Positions 17,389 through 26,110 of a stretch of 64,000 nt of DNA are shown here, piece after piece (the stretch's first letter is position 1; each line of letters begins with the position of its first letter). The translations under genes and the position numbers were made by a program. Origin of the DNA: Bradyrhizobium vignae (GTDB taxonomy: Bacteria; Pseudomonadota; Alphaproteobacteria; Rhizobiales; Xanthobacteraceae). A model generated the notes under the pieces. That model worked only from the letters and a program-made list of their open reading frames with translations, was not told the DNA's origin and did not search any database. Location of the stretch: NCBI RefSeq assembly GCF_004114425.1, contig NZ_RDQF01000002.1, forward strand, positions 218,380-282,379, read 5' to 3'.

Positions 17389-18394
17389 GGAAAGCTCTGG
17401 GTCAGCGCAAAGGTTGGAGGTCGTGGTCGCCGGCGATGAGGGCTCGGCGCGGCTCGACCGCGTGCTGGCGGCGCGCCTGCCGGAGCTGTCGCGATCGAGG
17501 CTGAAAGCCCTGATCCTGGCGGGCGCAGTGCACCTGAAGGCCTCCGCGGTCCGCGACCCCGCTTATCACGTCGCATCCGGCGATACGATCATAATCGACG
17601 TGCCGGAGGCGGTGCCTGCGGAGCCCAAGGGGGAGGACATCGCCCTCGATATCGTGTTCGAGGACGACGACATCGTCGTCCTCAACAAGCCCAAGGGGCT
17701 GGTGGTGCACCCCGCGGCCGGCCACGAGACCGGCACCCTTGTGAACGCGCTGATCGCCCATTGCGGCGCCTCGCTGTCGGGCATCGGCGGGGTGCGCCGG
17801 CCCGGCATCGTGCACCGGCTCGACAAGGACACGACGGGGCTGATGGTGGTCGCCAAGAACGACCTTGCCCATGCCTCACTGACCGCCCAATTCGCCGATC
17901 ACGGCCGCACCGGCGCGATGCGCCGCGGCTACATGGCCTTCGCCTGGGGCGTTCCGAACCGGCACCGCGGCACCGTCGATGCGCCGATCGACCGCCATCC
18001 GCACGCGCGCGAGAAGATGGCGGTGCGCCAAGGCGGCCGCGAGGCGGTGACGCACTGGGAGATTCTTGAGAGCTTCAATGGACGCGACGGCAAGGGCGTC
18101 GCCGCCCTGCTCGCCTGCGAGCTCGAGACCGGCCGCACCCATCAGATCCGCGTCCACCTTGCCCATATCGGCCACCCGCTGATGGGCGATGCCGTCTATG
18201 GCCCGCATTTCAAGACCAAAGCCAACCAGCTCGGCCCCGAGTCGCAAGCCGCGTTGGCGGCGCTTGGGCGACAGGCCTTACATGCTTACCTGCTGGTATT
18301 GGAGCACCCGAGGACAGGAGAACTTCTGCACTGGGAAGCGCCTCTGCCGGAGGATTTGCTTCTCCTTCAAAGCGCCCTCAAAGCGGCGCTATGA
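17387..18394 (+). CDS. rluD: RluA-family 23S rRNA pseudouridine synthase
   Basis: A 335-residue enzyme. An S4 RNA-binding domain lies at about 20-75 (SARLDRVLAARLPELSRSRL), then the RluA catalytic core with HRLDKDTTG, whose Asp is the nucleophile, and GRTHQIRVHLAHIGHPLMGD. RluD makes pseudouridines in helix 69 of 23S rRNA; the closest subgroup by architecture is RluD, though RluC-like is not excluded. The start at 17387 overlaps the divergent DUF6476 start. It precedes rpoH, an order recalled as common in Bradyrhizobium relatives. Confidence 0.85.
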   Translation: MESSGSAQRLEVVVAGDEGSARLDRVLAARLPELSRSRLKALILAGAVHLKASAVRDPAYHVASGDTIIIDVPEAVPAEPKGEDIALDIVFEDDDIVVLNKPKGLVVHPAAGHETGTLVNALIAHCGASLSGIGGVRRPGIVHRLDKDTTGLMVVAKNDLAHASLTAQFADHGRTGAMRRGYMAFAWGVPNRHRGTVDAPIDRHPHAREKMAVRQGGREAVTHWEILESFNGRDGKGVAALLACELETGRTHQIRVHLAHIGHPLMGDAVYGPHFKTKANQLGPESQAALAALGRQALHAYLLVLEHPRTGELLHWEAPLPEDLLLLQSALKAAL

Positions 18395-18504
18395 CGCAGG
18401 CCGCTTCAGAAAGTCTTTACATTACAAAAAGTTATAGCTGCCACACGGGGACGTGACGTCAGCAATCCTTCCCTTTCCGCCCCCCGATGGGGTATATTGC
18501 CCCT

Positions 18505-18523
18505 GCGTTGAAATGATCAACGC
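18505..18523 (+). promoter_or_regulatory. rpoH leader inverted repeat
   Basis: A perfect seven-base inverted repeat, GCGTTGA-AATGA-TCAACGC, lies about 90 bases before the rpoH ATG, just after a TATATT at 18493-18498 that could be a -10 element. It may be a regulator site or a leader hairpin. Confidence 0.4.
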
Positions 18524-18611
18524 GGAACATCGCAGCTACGGCCGGCTTTAACACAGCGGTCGTCTGCCTGGCCCGCCGCTATCGGGGGCCTGAACCTTTG
18601 GAGGGCGCACT

Positions 18612-19511
18612 ATGGCCCGTACCGCTGCTTTGCCGGTCCTCAATGGAGAATCCGGCCTTTCTCGCTACCTCGCCGAGATCCGCAAGTTTCCGATGCTGGA
18701 ACCCCAGCAGGAATACATGCTCGCCAAGCGTTGGCGCGAGCATGACGATCGCGACGCGGCACACCAACTCGTCACCAGCCACCTCCGCCTCGTGGCCAAG
18801 ATCGCCATGGGCTATCGCGGCTATGGCCTGCCGATCTCCGAGGTCGTCTCGGAAGGCAATGTCGGCCTGATGCAGGCGGTGAAGCGTTTCGAACCCGAGA
18901 AGGGGTTCCGTCTCGCCACCTACGCCATGTGGTGGATCAAGGCGTCGATTCAAGAGTACATCCTGCGTTCCTGGTCGCTCGTGAAGATGGGCACTACCGC
19001 GAACCAGAAGAAGCTGTTCTTCAACCTGCGCAAGGCGAAGAGCAAGATCAACGCGCTGGACGAAGGCGATCTCCGCCCCGACCAGGTGCAGATGATCGCC
19101 AAGCGCCTCGGCGTCACCGATCAGGACGTGATCGACATGAACCGCCGCCTCGGTGGCGACGCGTCGCTCAACGCGCCGATCCGCGACGACGGCGAAGCCG
19201 GCGAATGGCAGGACTGGCTGGTCGACAACACGCCCAACCAGGAAGCCATGATGGCGGAGCACGAGGAGTATGATCATCGCCGTGACGCGCTGAACGGCGC
19301 CATGGGCGTGCTCAACCCGCGCGAACGCCGCATCTTCGAGGCCCGCCGCCTCGCCGATGAGCCGATGACGCTGGAGGACCTCGCCGCCGAGTTCGGCGTG
19401 TCGCGCGAACGCGTCCGCCAGATCGAGGTCCGCGCCTTCGAGAAGGTGCAGTCCGCGGTCAAGGGCACGATCGCGAAGCAGGAACAGGCTGCGCTGGAAG
19501 CCGCGCACTGA
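18612..19511 (+). CDS. rpoH: RNA polymerase sigma-32 factor
   Basis: A 299-residue heat-shock sigma factor directing RNA polymerase to chaperone and protease genes. Region 2 lies at about 50-120 (LRLVAKIAMGYRGYGLP, FRLATYAMWWIKASIQEYI), the RpoH box at 132-141 (QKKLFFNLRK), and region 4 with FGVSRERVRQIEVRAFEKV near the C-terminus. Length is typical of alphaproteobacteria. The ATG follows GGAGGG. A strong terminator follows, so it is monocistronic. Bradyrhizobia carry several rpoH paralogues; which one this is cannot be told here. Confidence 0.97.
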   Translation: MARTAALPVLNGESGLSRYLAEIRKFPMLEPQQEYMLAKRWREHDDRDAAHQLVTSHLRLVAKIAMGYRGYGLPISEVVSEGNVGLMQAVKRFEPEKGFRLATYAMWWIKASIQEYILRSWSLVKMGTTANQKKLFFNLRKAKSKINALDEGDLRPDQVQMIAKRLGVTDQDVIDMNRRLGGDASLNAPIRDDGEAGEWQDWLVDNTPNQEAMMAEHEEYDHRRDALNGAMGVLNPRERRIFEARRLADEPMTLEDLAAEFGVSRERVRQIEVRAFEKVQSAVKGTIAKQEQAALEAAH

Positions 19512-19552
19512 ACGACGGCCCAGCGCCAGAGATTGGCGGATCGAAAGAGACG

Positions 19553-19583
19553 AAAAGCCGGCGGCAACGCCGGCTTTTTTGTT
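19553..19583 (+). terminator. rpoH terminator
   Basis: The arms AAAGCCGGC and GCCGGCTTT pair perfectly around a six-base loop and are followed by TTTGTTTT, 42 bases after the rpoH stop. Confidence 0.92.
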
Positions 19584-19678
19584 TTGGACTTGAGAGGATC
19601 AATGCTCCATGCTCGCTGCAGGAGACGTATGCGCCCAGATGTTGCTTACCTTGAGCGCACCGCCGACGCCGTACTAAC

Positions 19679-20305
19679 TCACTCTCCCCATTCCCTTGCC
19701 AGCGTCGCGAGCGTGCAGCCTTCGCAATAGCGCGCGTCCTTGTAGTCGATCCAGTTGTGCGCATAGACGCGACCAGCCGGGATGTCGTAGCGCGCGCGCA
19801 GCACCTTGACGAGGATCTTCCAGGCCGCGACCTGTGCTTCGGTCGGGGCCGCCGTCACGTCGGGATAGTTGCCGGCGAACTCGACGCCGATCGAATTGTC
19901 GCGCACGACCTGACGATAGGTCGGCCTGTTGTCGATGTATTTGTTGTCGTTGCGGTTGGCGCCGTCGCCATGGGTCGGCACCAGGTTTTCGGCGACCGCC
20001 CAATAGACCGTGCCGTCGGTCTCGACCCAGATCGTGACGCCGCGCCGCGTCGGGTTCTTCGCCTGCGCTTGCGCGCCGCCGCGCGCCGAGCCCGCTGGTC
20101 CCTCGGTCTGGTGCACGATGATGTTGCGCCAGGCTCTTGCGTTGCGGACGTCGCCCCATGGCGCCAGCCAGACGATCTTCAAGCCGGGGATGTCGGGCGT
20201 GCCGGAGGCGCGCGCGAGTTTTGCGAGCTCGGCGTCGGCTGCAACGGCTGGTGCGGTCAAGAAGAGTGCGGCGAGGAGGAACGCGAGCAGGCGGGACATC
20301 ATCAT
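19679..20305 (-). CDS. N-acetylmuramoyl-L-alanine amidase (Amidase_2)
   Basis: A 208-residue exported protein: signal peptide about 1-23 (LLAFLLAALFLTAPAVAADA), then an Amidase_2/PGRP fold. Zinc ligand candidates are His in IIVHQTEG, His in VYAHNW and Cys in ARYCEGC; IGVEFAGNYP is the usual central strand. It cleaves the bond between muramic acid and the stem peptide in the periplasm. Three Met codons open the frame. It converges with rpoH and is followed upstream by the diguanylate cyclase gene 35 bases away. Confidence 0.85.
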   Translation of the reverse strand: MMMSRLLAFLLAALFLTAPAVAADAELAKLARASGTPDIPGLKIVWLAPWGDVRNARAWRNIIVHQTEGPAGSARGGAQAQAKNPTRRGVTIWVETDGTVYWAVAENLVPTHGDGANRNDNKYIDNRPTYRQVVRDNSIGVEFAGNYPDVTAAPTEAQVAAWKILVKVLRARYDIPAGRVYAHNWIDYKDARYCEGCTLATLAREWGE

Positions 20306-20340
20306 GCGGGTCCAATGACGGACCCCAATCGTAGCAGGCT

Positions 20341-21552
20341 TTACGCGAATGTGCGCTTGCCCTCGGCCAGCCTGATCGGCTCCGGCGCGAGCGGCGGAGC
20401 GGGATCATAGACCGCAAAATCGTTCTTGCCGTCCTTCTTGGCGGCATAGAGGGCGTGGTCGGCGTTGGCCATCAGTCGGTCCGGGAATTCTCCGATGCCG
20501 CGATCCCACTGCGCGACCCCGATCGAGATCGCGATCGGAATGTCGCTGCCGGTGCAACCGGCGGCATCCCGACGGCAGACCTCGAGCACGCGGCGGGCGA
20601 TCGCGGCAGCCTCGCGCAACGACGAGGACGGCAGCACGACGCAGAACTCGTCGCCGCCGGTGCGGGCGAGCATGTCGCCGGGCCGGAGGCGCGTCTGCGC
20701 CATCAAGGTGAAGTGCTTGAGGCAGGCATCGCCGGCGGCATGGCCATGGGTGTCGTTGATGGTCTTGAAGCCGTCGAGGTCGATCACCAGCAGCGAGAAC
20801 GGCTCACCGCTGCGCGCTGATCGGGCGCATTCCTCGGACAGGCGCTGCAGCAGATGGCGCCGGTTGGCAACGCCGGTGAGATCGTCGAGCAGCGCAAGGT
20901 CGGCGACCTCGCCCCGCAGCCGGTCCATCGCCATCAGCAGGAAACCGAAATTGAGCGTCATCGACAGGAACAGCAGCCCCAGCACCATGACGGCATGGTT
21001 CTGACCGCCCGCGACCGCCGAGAAATCATGGCCGAGCAGGTTGCCCAGGACGCGCGTGCAGAACGTCGCGACCATGGCGGTGATGACGATGCCGGACAGC
21101 CGGGCTCCCGGGCTAACTCGGCCTTCCGGTGGCGACAGCAACAGACCCAGCGAGCGCAACAGCGGCAAACACTGCCCGAGCGTGTAGCAGAGCATCCGCA
21201 GCGGCATGTGATCGAAACCGAACTTGAAGAAAGCGGCGCCGCAGAGGCTCAAGACGCCGGTCGCGAGCATAAATCGCCAGGACACTGGCCGACCATAGAA
21301 GCGTTGGATGCCCATTGCGGCGAAGCAGCTCGCCGCGATGATGCCGGCGCCGCCGATCAGAAGCGGCATAGGGGACATGGCCAAGAGGCCAATCAGGGCG
21401 ACCATCGCGCCGGCCGCACCGACGAAGGCCGATGCCATCCAGAACCGCGCAGCCGCGAATTTCGGATAGGAGCGCGTCACGTAGGCCCAGATCAGGCCGA
21501 GCGCGAGGAAGTTGACGATGAAGACCGTCCAGAGTGTCGGTACGTTCAGCAT
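20341..21552 (-). CDS. Membrane diguanylate cyclase (GGDEF)
   Basis: A 403-residue protein with six or more hydrophobic helices in the first 210 residues, then a GGDEF domain. The active-site motif GGDEF is at 299-303, preceded by RPGD at 290-293, an intact RxxD inhibitory site at the correct five-residue spacing, so product-inhibited c-di-GMP synthesis is expected. No EAL domain is present. The N-terminal membrane part is a MASE-like sensor of unidentified signal. The gene shares a strand with the amidase 35 bases downstream and may be cotranscribed. Confidence 0.9.
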   Translation of the reverse strand: MLNVPTLWTVFIVNFLALGLIWAYVTRSYPKFAAARFWMASAFVGAAGAMVALIGLLAMSPMPLLIGGAGIIAASCFAAMGIQRFYGRPVSWRFMLATGVLSLCGAAFFKFGFDHMPLRMLCYTLGQCLPLLRSLGLLLSPPEGRVSPGARLSGIVITAMVATFCTRVLGNLLGHDFSAVAGGQNHAVMVLGLLFLSMTLNFGFLLMAMDRLRGEVADLALLDDLTGVANRRHLLQRLSEECARSARSGEPFSLLVIDLDGFKTINDTHGHAAGDACLKHFTLMAQTRLRPGDMLARTGGDEFCVVLPSSSLREAAAIARRVLEVCRRDAAGCTGSDIPIAISIGVAQWDRGIGEFPDRLMANADHALYAAKKDGKNDFAVYDPAPPLAPEPIRLAEGKRTFA

Positions 21553-21957
21553 GGCGAGCGCAGCGCGCGCAGCGTCGCGTCCCCCATTCCTGGCAGCCGT
21601 TCGTCCATGACCCGCCCCCGTTTTCTTGCGGGGAAGAATGCGCGGGTTGCACTTAACGGAGTCTCACTGGAATCCTTCAAAGCGCGCCTTTGGTTTTGGA
21701 TTCATGAACGGCGCAGTCGCGTTCTCGGATCGTTAGGCATTTCGCTGCCGTCGCGGCGCGACACGCTTGATGCGGATTCGCGCGGCAAAATCACCCGAAA
21801 ATGCATCTGAGCTGTGGATAACGCGATGACGGAGATATGACAGCGCGGGGCAGCCGGCTCCGAATCTGCTGAGTTTGTGGTCGAGGATGTTGCGAGGCTG
21901 GCCCTCCGCCGAGCATGCCTCGAGTCGCGTTCCACCATTAACCCTTAAGAGGATACT

Positions 21958-22026
21958 ATGGCTAAGAAAGCGAAGAAGGCGGCGAAGAAGAAGGCGAAAA
22001 AGGCCAAGAAGGCGAAGAAGAAGTAA
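21958..22026 (+). CDS. Lysine/alanine-only 22-residue peptide
   Basis: ATG at 21958 after AGAGGATACT, stop TAA at 22024. After Met the peptide consists only of Ala and Lys (MAKKAKKAAKKKAKKAKKAK plus two more Lys), resembling histone-H1-like or AlgP-type tails. It has an own leader and a downstream terminator at 22104. It could bind nucleic acid or membranes; translation is inferred from the ribosome site and strict codon pattern. Low-complexity chance reading is the alternative. Confidence 0.55.
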   Translation: MAKKAKKAAKKKAKKAKKAKKK

Positions 22027-22103
22027 CGAGGCTTCTGTTCTTTGCCCGGGTGGGGTTCTCGCTCCGCCCGGGCTTCGGGTGGCATCGATCGGGTTTGAAG
22101 ATG

Positions 22104-22126
22104 GCGGGCGGCGGGCCCGCTTTTTT
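22104..22126 (+). terminator. Rho-independent terminator
   Basis: GCGGGC (22104-22109) pairs with GCCCGC (22115-22120) and six T follow. It would end the transcript of the Lys/Ala peptide gene. Confidence 0.75.
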
Positions 22127-22187
22127 ATTGCCTCACTCCGCTCTCTCGCTCCCTCTTCCCACGCTTGCGGGAGAGGCGAAGAGACGC

Positions 22188-22799
22188 CTACCGCTCGGCA
22201 AACGCCAGCTTGGCGCCGAGCGCGGCGAAGCCGGCGGCAAAGCTGCGCCGCAGCCAGGCCATGACGCGGGGACGGGAGATGACGCGCTCGCGCACCGCAG
22301 CGGCGAGGAAGCCGTAGAGGACGAACACCGCAAAGGTCATCGCCATGAAGGCGCCGCTCAATTCCAGCATGCGCGCCAGCACATGGGCCTCCTCCGCCGC
22401 GATGAACTGCGGCAGGAAGGCGAGGAAGAAGATCGACAGCTTTGGATTGAGGATATTGATCAGAAAGCCGGTGACAATGACGCGGCCACTCGATCGCTCC
22501 TTGATCTCGCCGCTAACCGCGAGCGTCCCCGCCTCGCGCAGCGCCTGCCAGGACATGTAGAGCAGATAGGCGACCCCGCACCATTTCAGCGCGGCGAAGG
22601 CAAGCGCGCTGGTGTGGAGCACGGCCGCAAGGCCGAGCATCGCCGCCACCATGTGCGGCACGATTCCGAGCGTGCAGCCGAAGGCGGCGGCTATGCTGGC
22701 CTGCGAGCCGCGGGTCAGCGCCGCGGCCAGCGTGTAAAGCACGCCGGTGCCGGGCGAAGCGATGACGATCAGCGAGGTGAGCAGGAAGGACAAGGTCAT
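22188..22799 (-). CDS. LysE/RhtB family amino-acid exporter
   Basis: A 203-residue integral membrane protein with about six hydrophobic helices. LysE-family signatures are IASPGTGVLYTLAAALTRG at the N-terminus and TGFLINILNPKLSIFFLAFL in the middle. The family exports amino acids or derivatives such as lysine, homoserine or threonine; the substrate is not readable from sequence. It is a single gene on the minus strand; the response-regulator gene ends 56 bases upstream. A second LysE gene lies at 35,035. Confidence 0.88.
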   Translation of the reverse strand: MTLSFLLTSLIVIASPGTGVLYTLAAALTRGSQASIAAAFGCTLGIVPHMVAAMLGLAAVLHTSALAFAALKWCGVAYLLYMSWQALREAGTLAVSGEIKERSSGRVIVTGFLINILNPKLSIFFLAFLPQFIAAEEAHVLARMLELSGAFMAMTFAVFVLYGFLAAAVRERVISRPRVMAWLRRSFAAGFAALGAKLAFAER

Positions 22800-22855
22800 T
22801 GGCTGACCTTATCACCACTGGCTCGCGGCGAGAAAGCGAGCTCTCTGGCGAGCCG

Positions 22856-23230
22856 TCAGGACAGCTGAGCGATCTCGGCCTCGCGCAGCACGTCGAGCGG
22901 CGCCCAGGGCTTGGCCCAGAACTTGGCGCCGTCGGGCAAGGGCTGCTTCAAGGGGCGGCCGGAAGTGACGACGACATCGAGCTTCGGATTGCGGTGCTTG
23001 GCCACGTGCGCGAGCTCGACGCCGTTCATGCGGCCGGCAAGCTGGATGTCGGTCAGCATCAGACAGAGCGAGCCGGCGCTCGTGTCGAGGACGCGCTCCG
23101 CCGCCTCGGCGCTCTCGCACTGGATGACTTGGTAGCCGCTCTCTTCCAGGAGGACGCAAAGCATCTCCCGCTGCATGGCGTCGTCCTCAACGATCAGCGC
23201 TGTCGCGCGAAATGGCGTCGCTTGTCCCAT
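22856..23230 (-). CDS. Single-domain response regulator
   Basis: About 124 residues consisting only of a receiver domain: acidic pocket VEDD at 14-17, phosphoacceptor Asp at about 61 (LMLTDIQLAG), Thr/Ser in VVTSGRP and Lys in FWAKPWAP. There is no output domain, as in CheY-type or Sma0114-like regulators. The start at 23230 has GGGAG six bases upstream. The upstream frame extends further but without good composition. No histidine kinase is adjacent, so the partner is unknown. Confidence 0.82.
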   Translation of the reverse strand: MGQATPFRATALIVEDDAMQREMLCVLLEESGYQVIQCESAEAAERVLDTSAGSLCLMLTDIQLAGRMNGVELAHVAKHRNPKLDVVVTSGRPLKQPLPDGAKFWAKPWAPLDVLREAEIAQLS

Positions 23231-23381
23231 CGGCAGCTCCCAATGCATGCCTCCATAACACATGTTAAAAACCCGAAGCCGGCAACGGTTCGGTTTCATT
23301 TCAAAAAAAGTGATTGATGGTTCCGCCGATTGGACTCGACGGGGAAAGCATGACCGGGACGAGGCGCAGCGGCGCCACCTC

Positions 23382-23430
23382 ACACTCCGCTGCCATTCTC
23401 CGCGAAGGCGGGGAATCGAGTACGCCGCGG
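23382..23430. repeat. Palindromic intergenic repeat (family D)
   Basis: It contains GCCATTCTCCGCGAAGGCGG and AATCGAGTACGCCGCGG. A related copy in opposite orientation is at 58355-58401 (CGCCGCGGCGTACCGGATCC and the CTTTCGCGGGAGATGACA end). Confidence 0.6.
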
Positions 23431-23508
23431 TTTATCGATCGAACCACAACCATCTCGGAGTACTGGGTGCCGGGTCAACCCGGGCGATGAAACCGATTAT
23501 GTGAAGCT

Positions 23509-24324
23509 CTATTGCCCCATCAATCGGTCGGCGAAATACCCGATCGTCTTGCGATAGACCACCGCCCTGTTCCACTCGCGCATCGCCTCGAAATTGGCGG
23601 TGCCCTCGCCATAGGGCTGGCCCATCTTGAAGCCGCTCATGTGCAAGAGGTTCGCGGTCGAGGCGAGCACGTCGGGGACGCTGTGGCGGAGGTCGACATG
23701 GCCGTCGCCGTCGAAATCGACGCCGTATTTGATGTAGGACGACGGCAGGAACTGGGTCTGGCCGATCTCGCCGGCATAGGCGCCGATGAGGTCGCGCAGC
23801 GGCAGGTCGCCGCGCTGCACGATCTTGAGCGCCGCGAGCAGCTCGCCCTGGAACAGATCGGTGCGGCGGCAATCATGCGCGAGTGTCGCCAGCGTGCGGA
23901 TCACCGGCAGCTTGCCCATGTCGCCCTTGCCGAAATCGCTCTCCAGCCCCCAGATCGCGACCAGGATGTAGCGGGGCACGCCGAACTGCTGCTCGATGCG
24001 CGACAGCAGCGCAGCATGGCGCTGCAGCAGAGCCCGTCCGCCATTGATGCGGCCGGGGCCGACGCGGGTCGAGACATACTGCTCGAAGCTCTTATTGAAG
24101 GTGTGGCGCTGGCGCCGGTCGAAGGCGAGCACGGCGCCATCAGGCGTCACGCCGCCGAGCGCCGCGCTCGTCACGCTCGCGGAGACGCCGGCCGCCTGCG
24201 CCTCCGCGGCCATGCCGGCAATGAAGCTGTTGAAGTCGCCGCCGCAGCGGGCGGCCTGCGCCGGCCCGCCGGCCAGAGTCACGACCAACGCGGCGGCGAA
24301 AAGCAGTCTCAGCATGTGGAGCAA
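23509..24324 (-). CDS. Lytic murein transglycosylase (MltB/SLT_2 type)
   Basis: A 271-residue exported enzyme: signal peptide about 1-25, then an SLT_2 domain. The catalytic Glu is at 128 in IWGLESDFGK, with VPRYILVAI before it, then AYAGEIGQTQFLPSSYIKY and VDFDGDGHVDL, all MltB-family marks. It cleaves the MurNAc-GlcNAc bond with 1,6-anhydro formation in the periplasm. No PG-binding domain follows, so it is the short form. The gene is monocistronic by spacing. Confidence 0.92.
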   Translation of the reverse strand: MLHMLRLLFAAALVVTLAGGPAQAARCGGDFNSFIAGMAAEAQAAGVSASVTSAALGGVTPDGAVLAFDRRQRHTFNKSFEQYVSTRVGPGRINGGRALLQRHAALLSRIEQQFGVPRYILVAIWGLESDFGKGDMGKLPVIRTLATLAHDCRRTDLFQGELLAALKIVQRGDLPLRDLIGAYAGEIGQTQFLPSSYIKYGVDFDGDGHVDLRHSVPDVLASTANLLHMSGFKMGQPYGEGTANFEAMREWNRAVVYRKTIGYFADRLMGQ

Positions 24325-24473
24325 TCCCCCAAAATCCCAGCGCGAAGCAGTGCGCGATCATGCCCGGGAACACTGCGAGCGTCAAAGCGCAACGGCTTGA
24401 AGCGCAAGGCTTGATCCGCATCAAACTGTCTCACGCCCTGCTTTCTAAACTGAGCGAAACAGGAGAGCCGCAC

Positions 24474-24884
24474 ATGACCGGAATTACCTTGACCGCCGAG
24501 CAGGTCCGCAATGCCCCCGCCGTGGTGCGGCAATGGATCGAGCAGGAGGTGATCGCCGCGCTCGGCCTCGCGCCGCCGACGCCCGCGGCCGCACCGGCGC
24601 AGGCTGCCCATCTCATCGCCTGCAGCGTGGAGGACATGGCTGGCGTGCTCGAGCACATCCGCGGCTTGCTTCCCGCGGTGAACGTGCTGTTCGAGCTCGG
24701 CCGCCCCGGCATCAGCTTCGGCCGTCCCGCGGTGATGACGTTCCGCCTGATGGACATCCTGCATCACACGCGCCTCTCGGACGTCGGCCAGGTCATGACA
24801 TGTCTCTGGAACAGGTGCAGGCCAACGCACTTTCCTTACAGAGCGCGTCGCTCTAGCCGCATTGCATGCGCAAAAAGAAGATGA
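24474..24884 (+). CDS. Conserved-looking hypothetical, possible late frameshift
   Basis: About 136 residues from the ATG at 24474, with AGGAG eight bases upstream. Residues 1-105 look genuine (LTAEQVRNAPAVVRQWIEQE, an Ala/Pro linker, LIACSVEDMAGVLEHIRGLL). After VGQVMT the frame becomes Arg/Cys-rich, while another frame there reads MSLEQVQANALSLQSASL and stops at 24856, so a one-base frameshift near 24800 is likely. No family is recognised. Confidence 0.55.
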   Translation: MTGITLTAEQVRNAPAVVRQWIEQEVIAALGLAPPTPAAAPAQAAHLIACSVEDMAGVLEHIRGLLPAVNVLFELGRPGISFGRPAVMTFRLMDILHHTRLSDVGQVMTCLWNRCRPTHFPYRARRSSRIACAKRR

Positions 24885-25076
24885 ACAGGATGATTTGGTA
24901 ACCAAAACAATCGTTTCGATGCGGGGCTGCATCACACGTCAAAACCAACACAGATCCGATGCGCTCGCTGCGACATCGACACCACCACGATTTGCCTTGC
25001 CATCGCGGGGCGCAATCGATAGAATTCTATTTTAGGTTGTCACCCCACCAGCCCCGGGCGACGCTGAGGACCAGGA

Positions 25077-25103
25077 TAAACGGCGGGCTTCGGCCCGCCG
25101 TTT
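25077..25103. terminator. Bidirectional terminator-like hairpin
   Basis: AAACGGCGGGC and GCCCGCCGTTT pair perfectly around a TTCG tetraloop, 37 bases past the end of the SLATT gene. T-runs are short on both sides. Confidence 0.7.
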
Positions 25104-25140
25104 ATTGAGCGCCATGCGAGTTGCGACCTCGGAATCGAAC

Positions 25141-26010
25141 TCACTTGGTCTGTTTCGCGATCCAGGATGCGTTCTCCGCCGCCAGAATATTTTCGCAGTC
25201 GTTGACGAAGTCCGAGAGCGGTTGCTTCGCGCCGTCCACGCGTCGCTGCAGCTGCAATGCAGTTGCGCGATACGTGACCACGAGAAAGCTATAACGCTCC
25301 GCCTCGATATGGGCGATGACGGCGCCGCCGAGGGTCGTGAGCACGGCCGTAAGGGCGGCGAGATCGAAGTGGACGCCCAGAATAACCGGCTTGGCAACGA
25401 CGCTGGCAATGGCCGTGAGCAGCGTCGCGGCTGCCGCCAGAGCCATCTCGAGGGACCTGAGTCGCCAGGCCGTCGACTGGTACTCCTTGGCCCGATTCTC
25501 ATAGAATGCGATCTGCTTGTTCGCGCGCTTCGCCACATACTCGTCGATCCCAAGAAAAACGCGCGGCGATGATCCCTGGTCCTTGGCCGGGATTTGCTGT
25601 TCGAGCAAGTCTTTGGCCTCTTCATCGATCTTCTGAAGCTCGGCGCGGAGAACGTCGTCCGCCTTGGCCGGATCGTCATAGGGCGCAGTCTTCGTCGCAT
25701 ATCGGTAGGCCTCACGCTTCAAGCGTTCCGAGATTGCGCGGGAGCGAACCCAGGCAATGACGCGCTCGGAGCCCAGCAGGCGGTGCGTGAAGAAAGTCGC
25801 GAATGCGAGGCATATTGCTGCCGTGATCGCGACCCAGGTGCGGGGATTGGCATTCCCTTCCTGCAGCTGGCTCGCCACTGCCGCCAGAACCGCGCCCAGT
25901 GACGACAGAGCGAAGACAAACCACCGCGCGCGATCGATCGTCGACTTCATCCCGTTTGCGGCGGCCGACCATTTGGCCTGACTATCCGCAACGGACTCCA
26001 AGATGGTCAT
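25141..26010 (-). CDS. SLATT/DUF4231 membrane protein
   Basis: About 289 residues from the ATG at 26010 (GGAGG eight bases upstream). Two hydrophobic hairpins are visible: about 30-85 (WFVFALSSLGAVLAAVASQL, WVAITAAICLAFATFFT) and about 190-245 (MALAAAATLLTAIASVVA, LAALTAVLTTLGGAVIAH), separated by a helical charged region with DEYVAKRANKQIAFYENRA. This is the SLATT/DUF4231 layout, proposed in comparative genomics to be pore-forming effectors of nucleotide-signal conflict systems. It lies 100 bases downstream of an NDT-like/TPR gene on the same strand, supporting a two-gene system. Confidence 0.75.
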   Translation of the reverse strand: MTILESVADSQAKWSAAANGMKSTIDRARWFVFALSSLGAVLAAVASQLQEGNANPRTWVAITAAICLAFATFFTHRLLGSERVIAWVRSRAISERLKREAYRYATKTAPYDDPAKADDVLRAELQKIDEEAKDLLEQQIPAKDQGSSPRVFLGIDEYVAKRANKQIAFYENRAKEYQSTAWRLRSLEMALAAAATLLTAIASVVAKPVILGVHFDLAALTAVLTTLGGAVIAHIEAERYSFLVVTYRATALQLQRRVDGAKQPLSDFVNDCENILAAENASWIAKQTK

Positions 26011-26110
26011 CGTCGTTTCCTCCAAGATGCTTCGATTGAACACGAGGTGTCAGGGCATTTGACGCGGTGGGCGTTGCGCCTCGCCTCTGAACCAGCGGAG
26101 GCCCGTTCGG

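Noticed and set aside
20854..21810. Plus-strand 318-codon frame
   Set aside because: Antisense to the GGDEF gene and rich in Arg, Gln and His without motifs.
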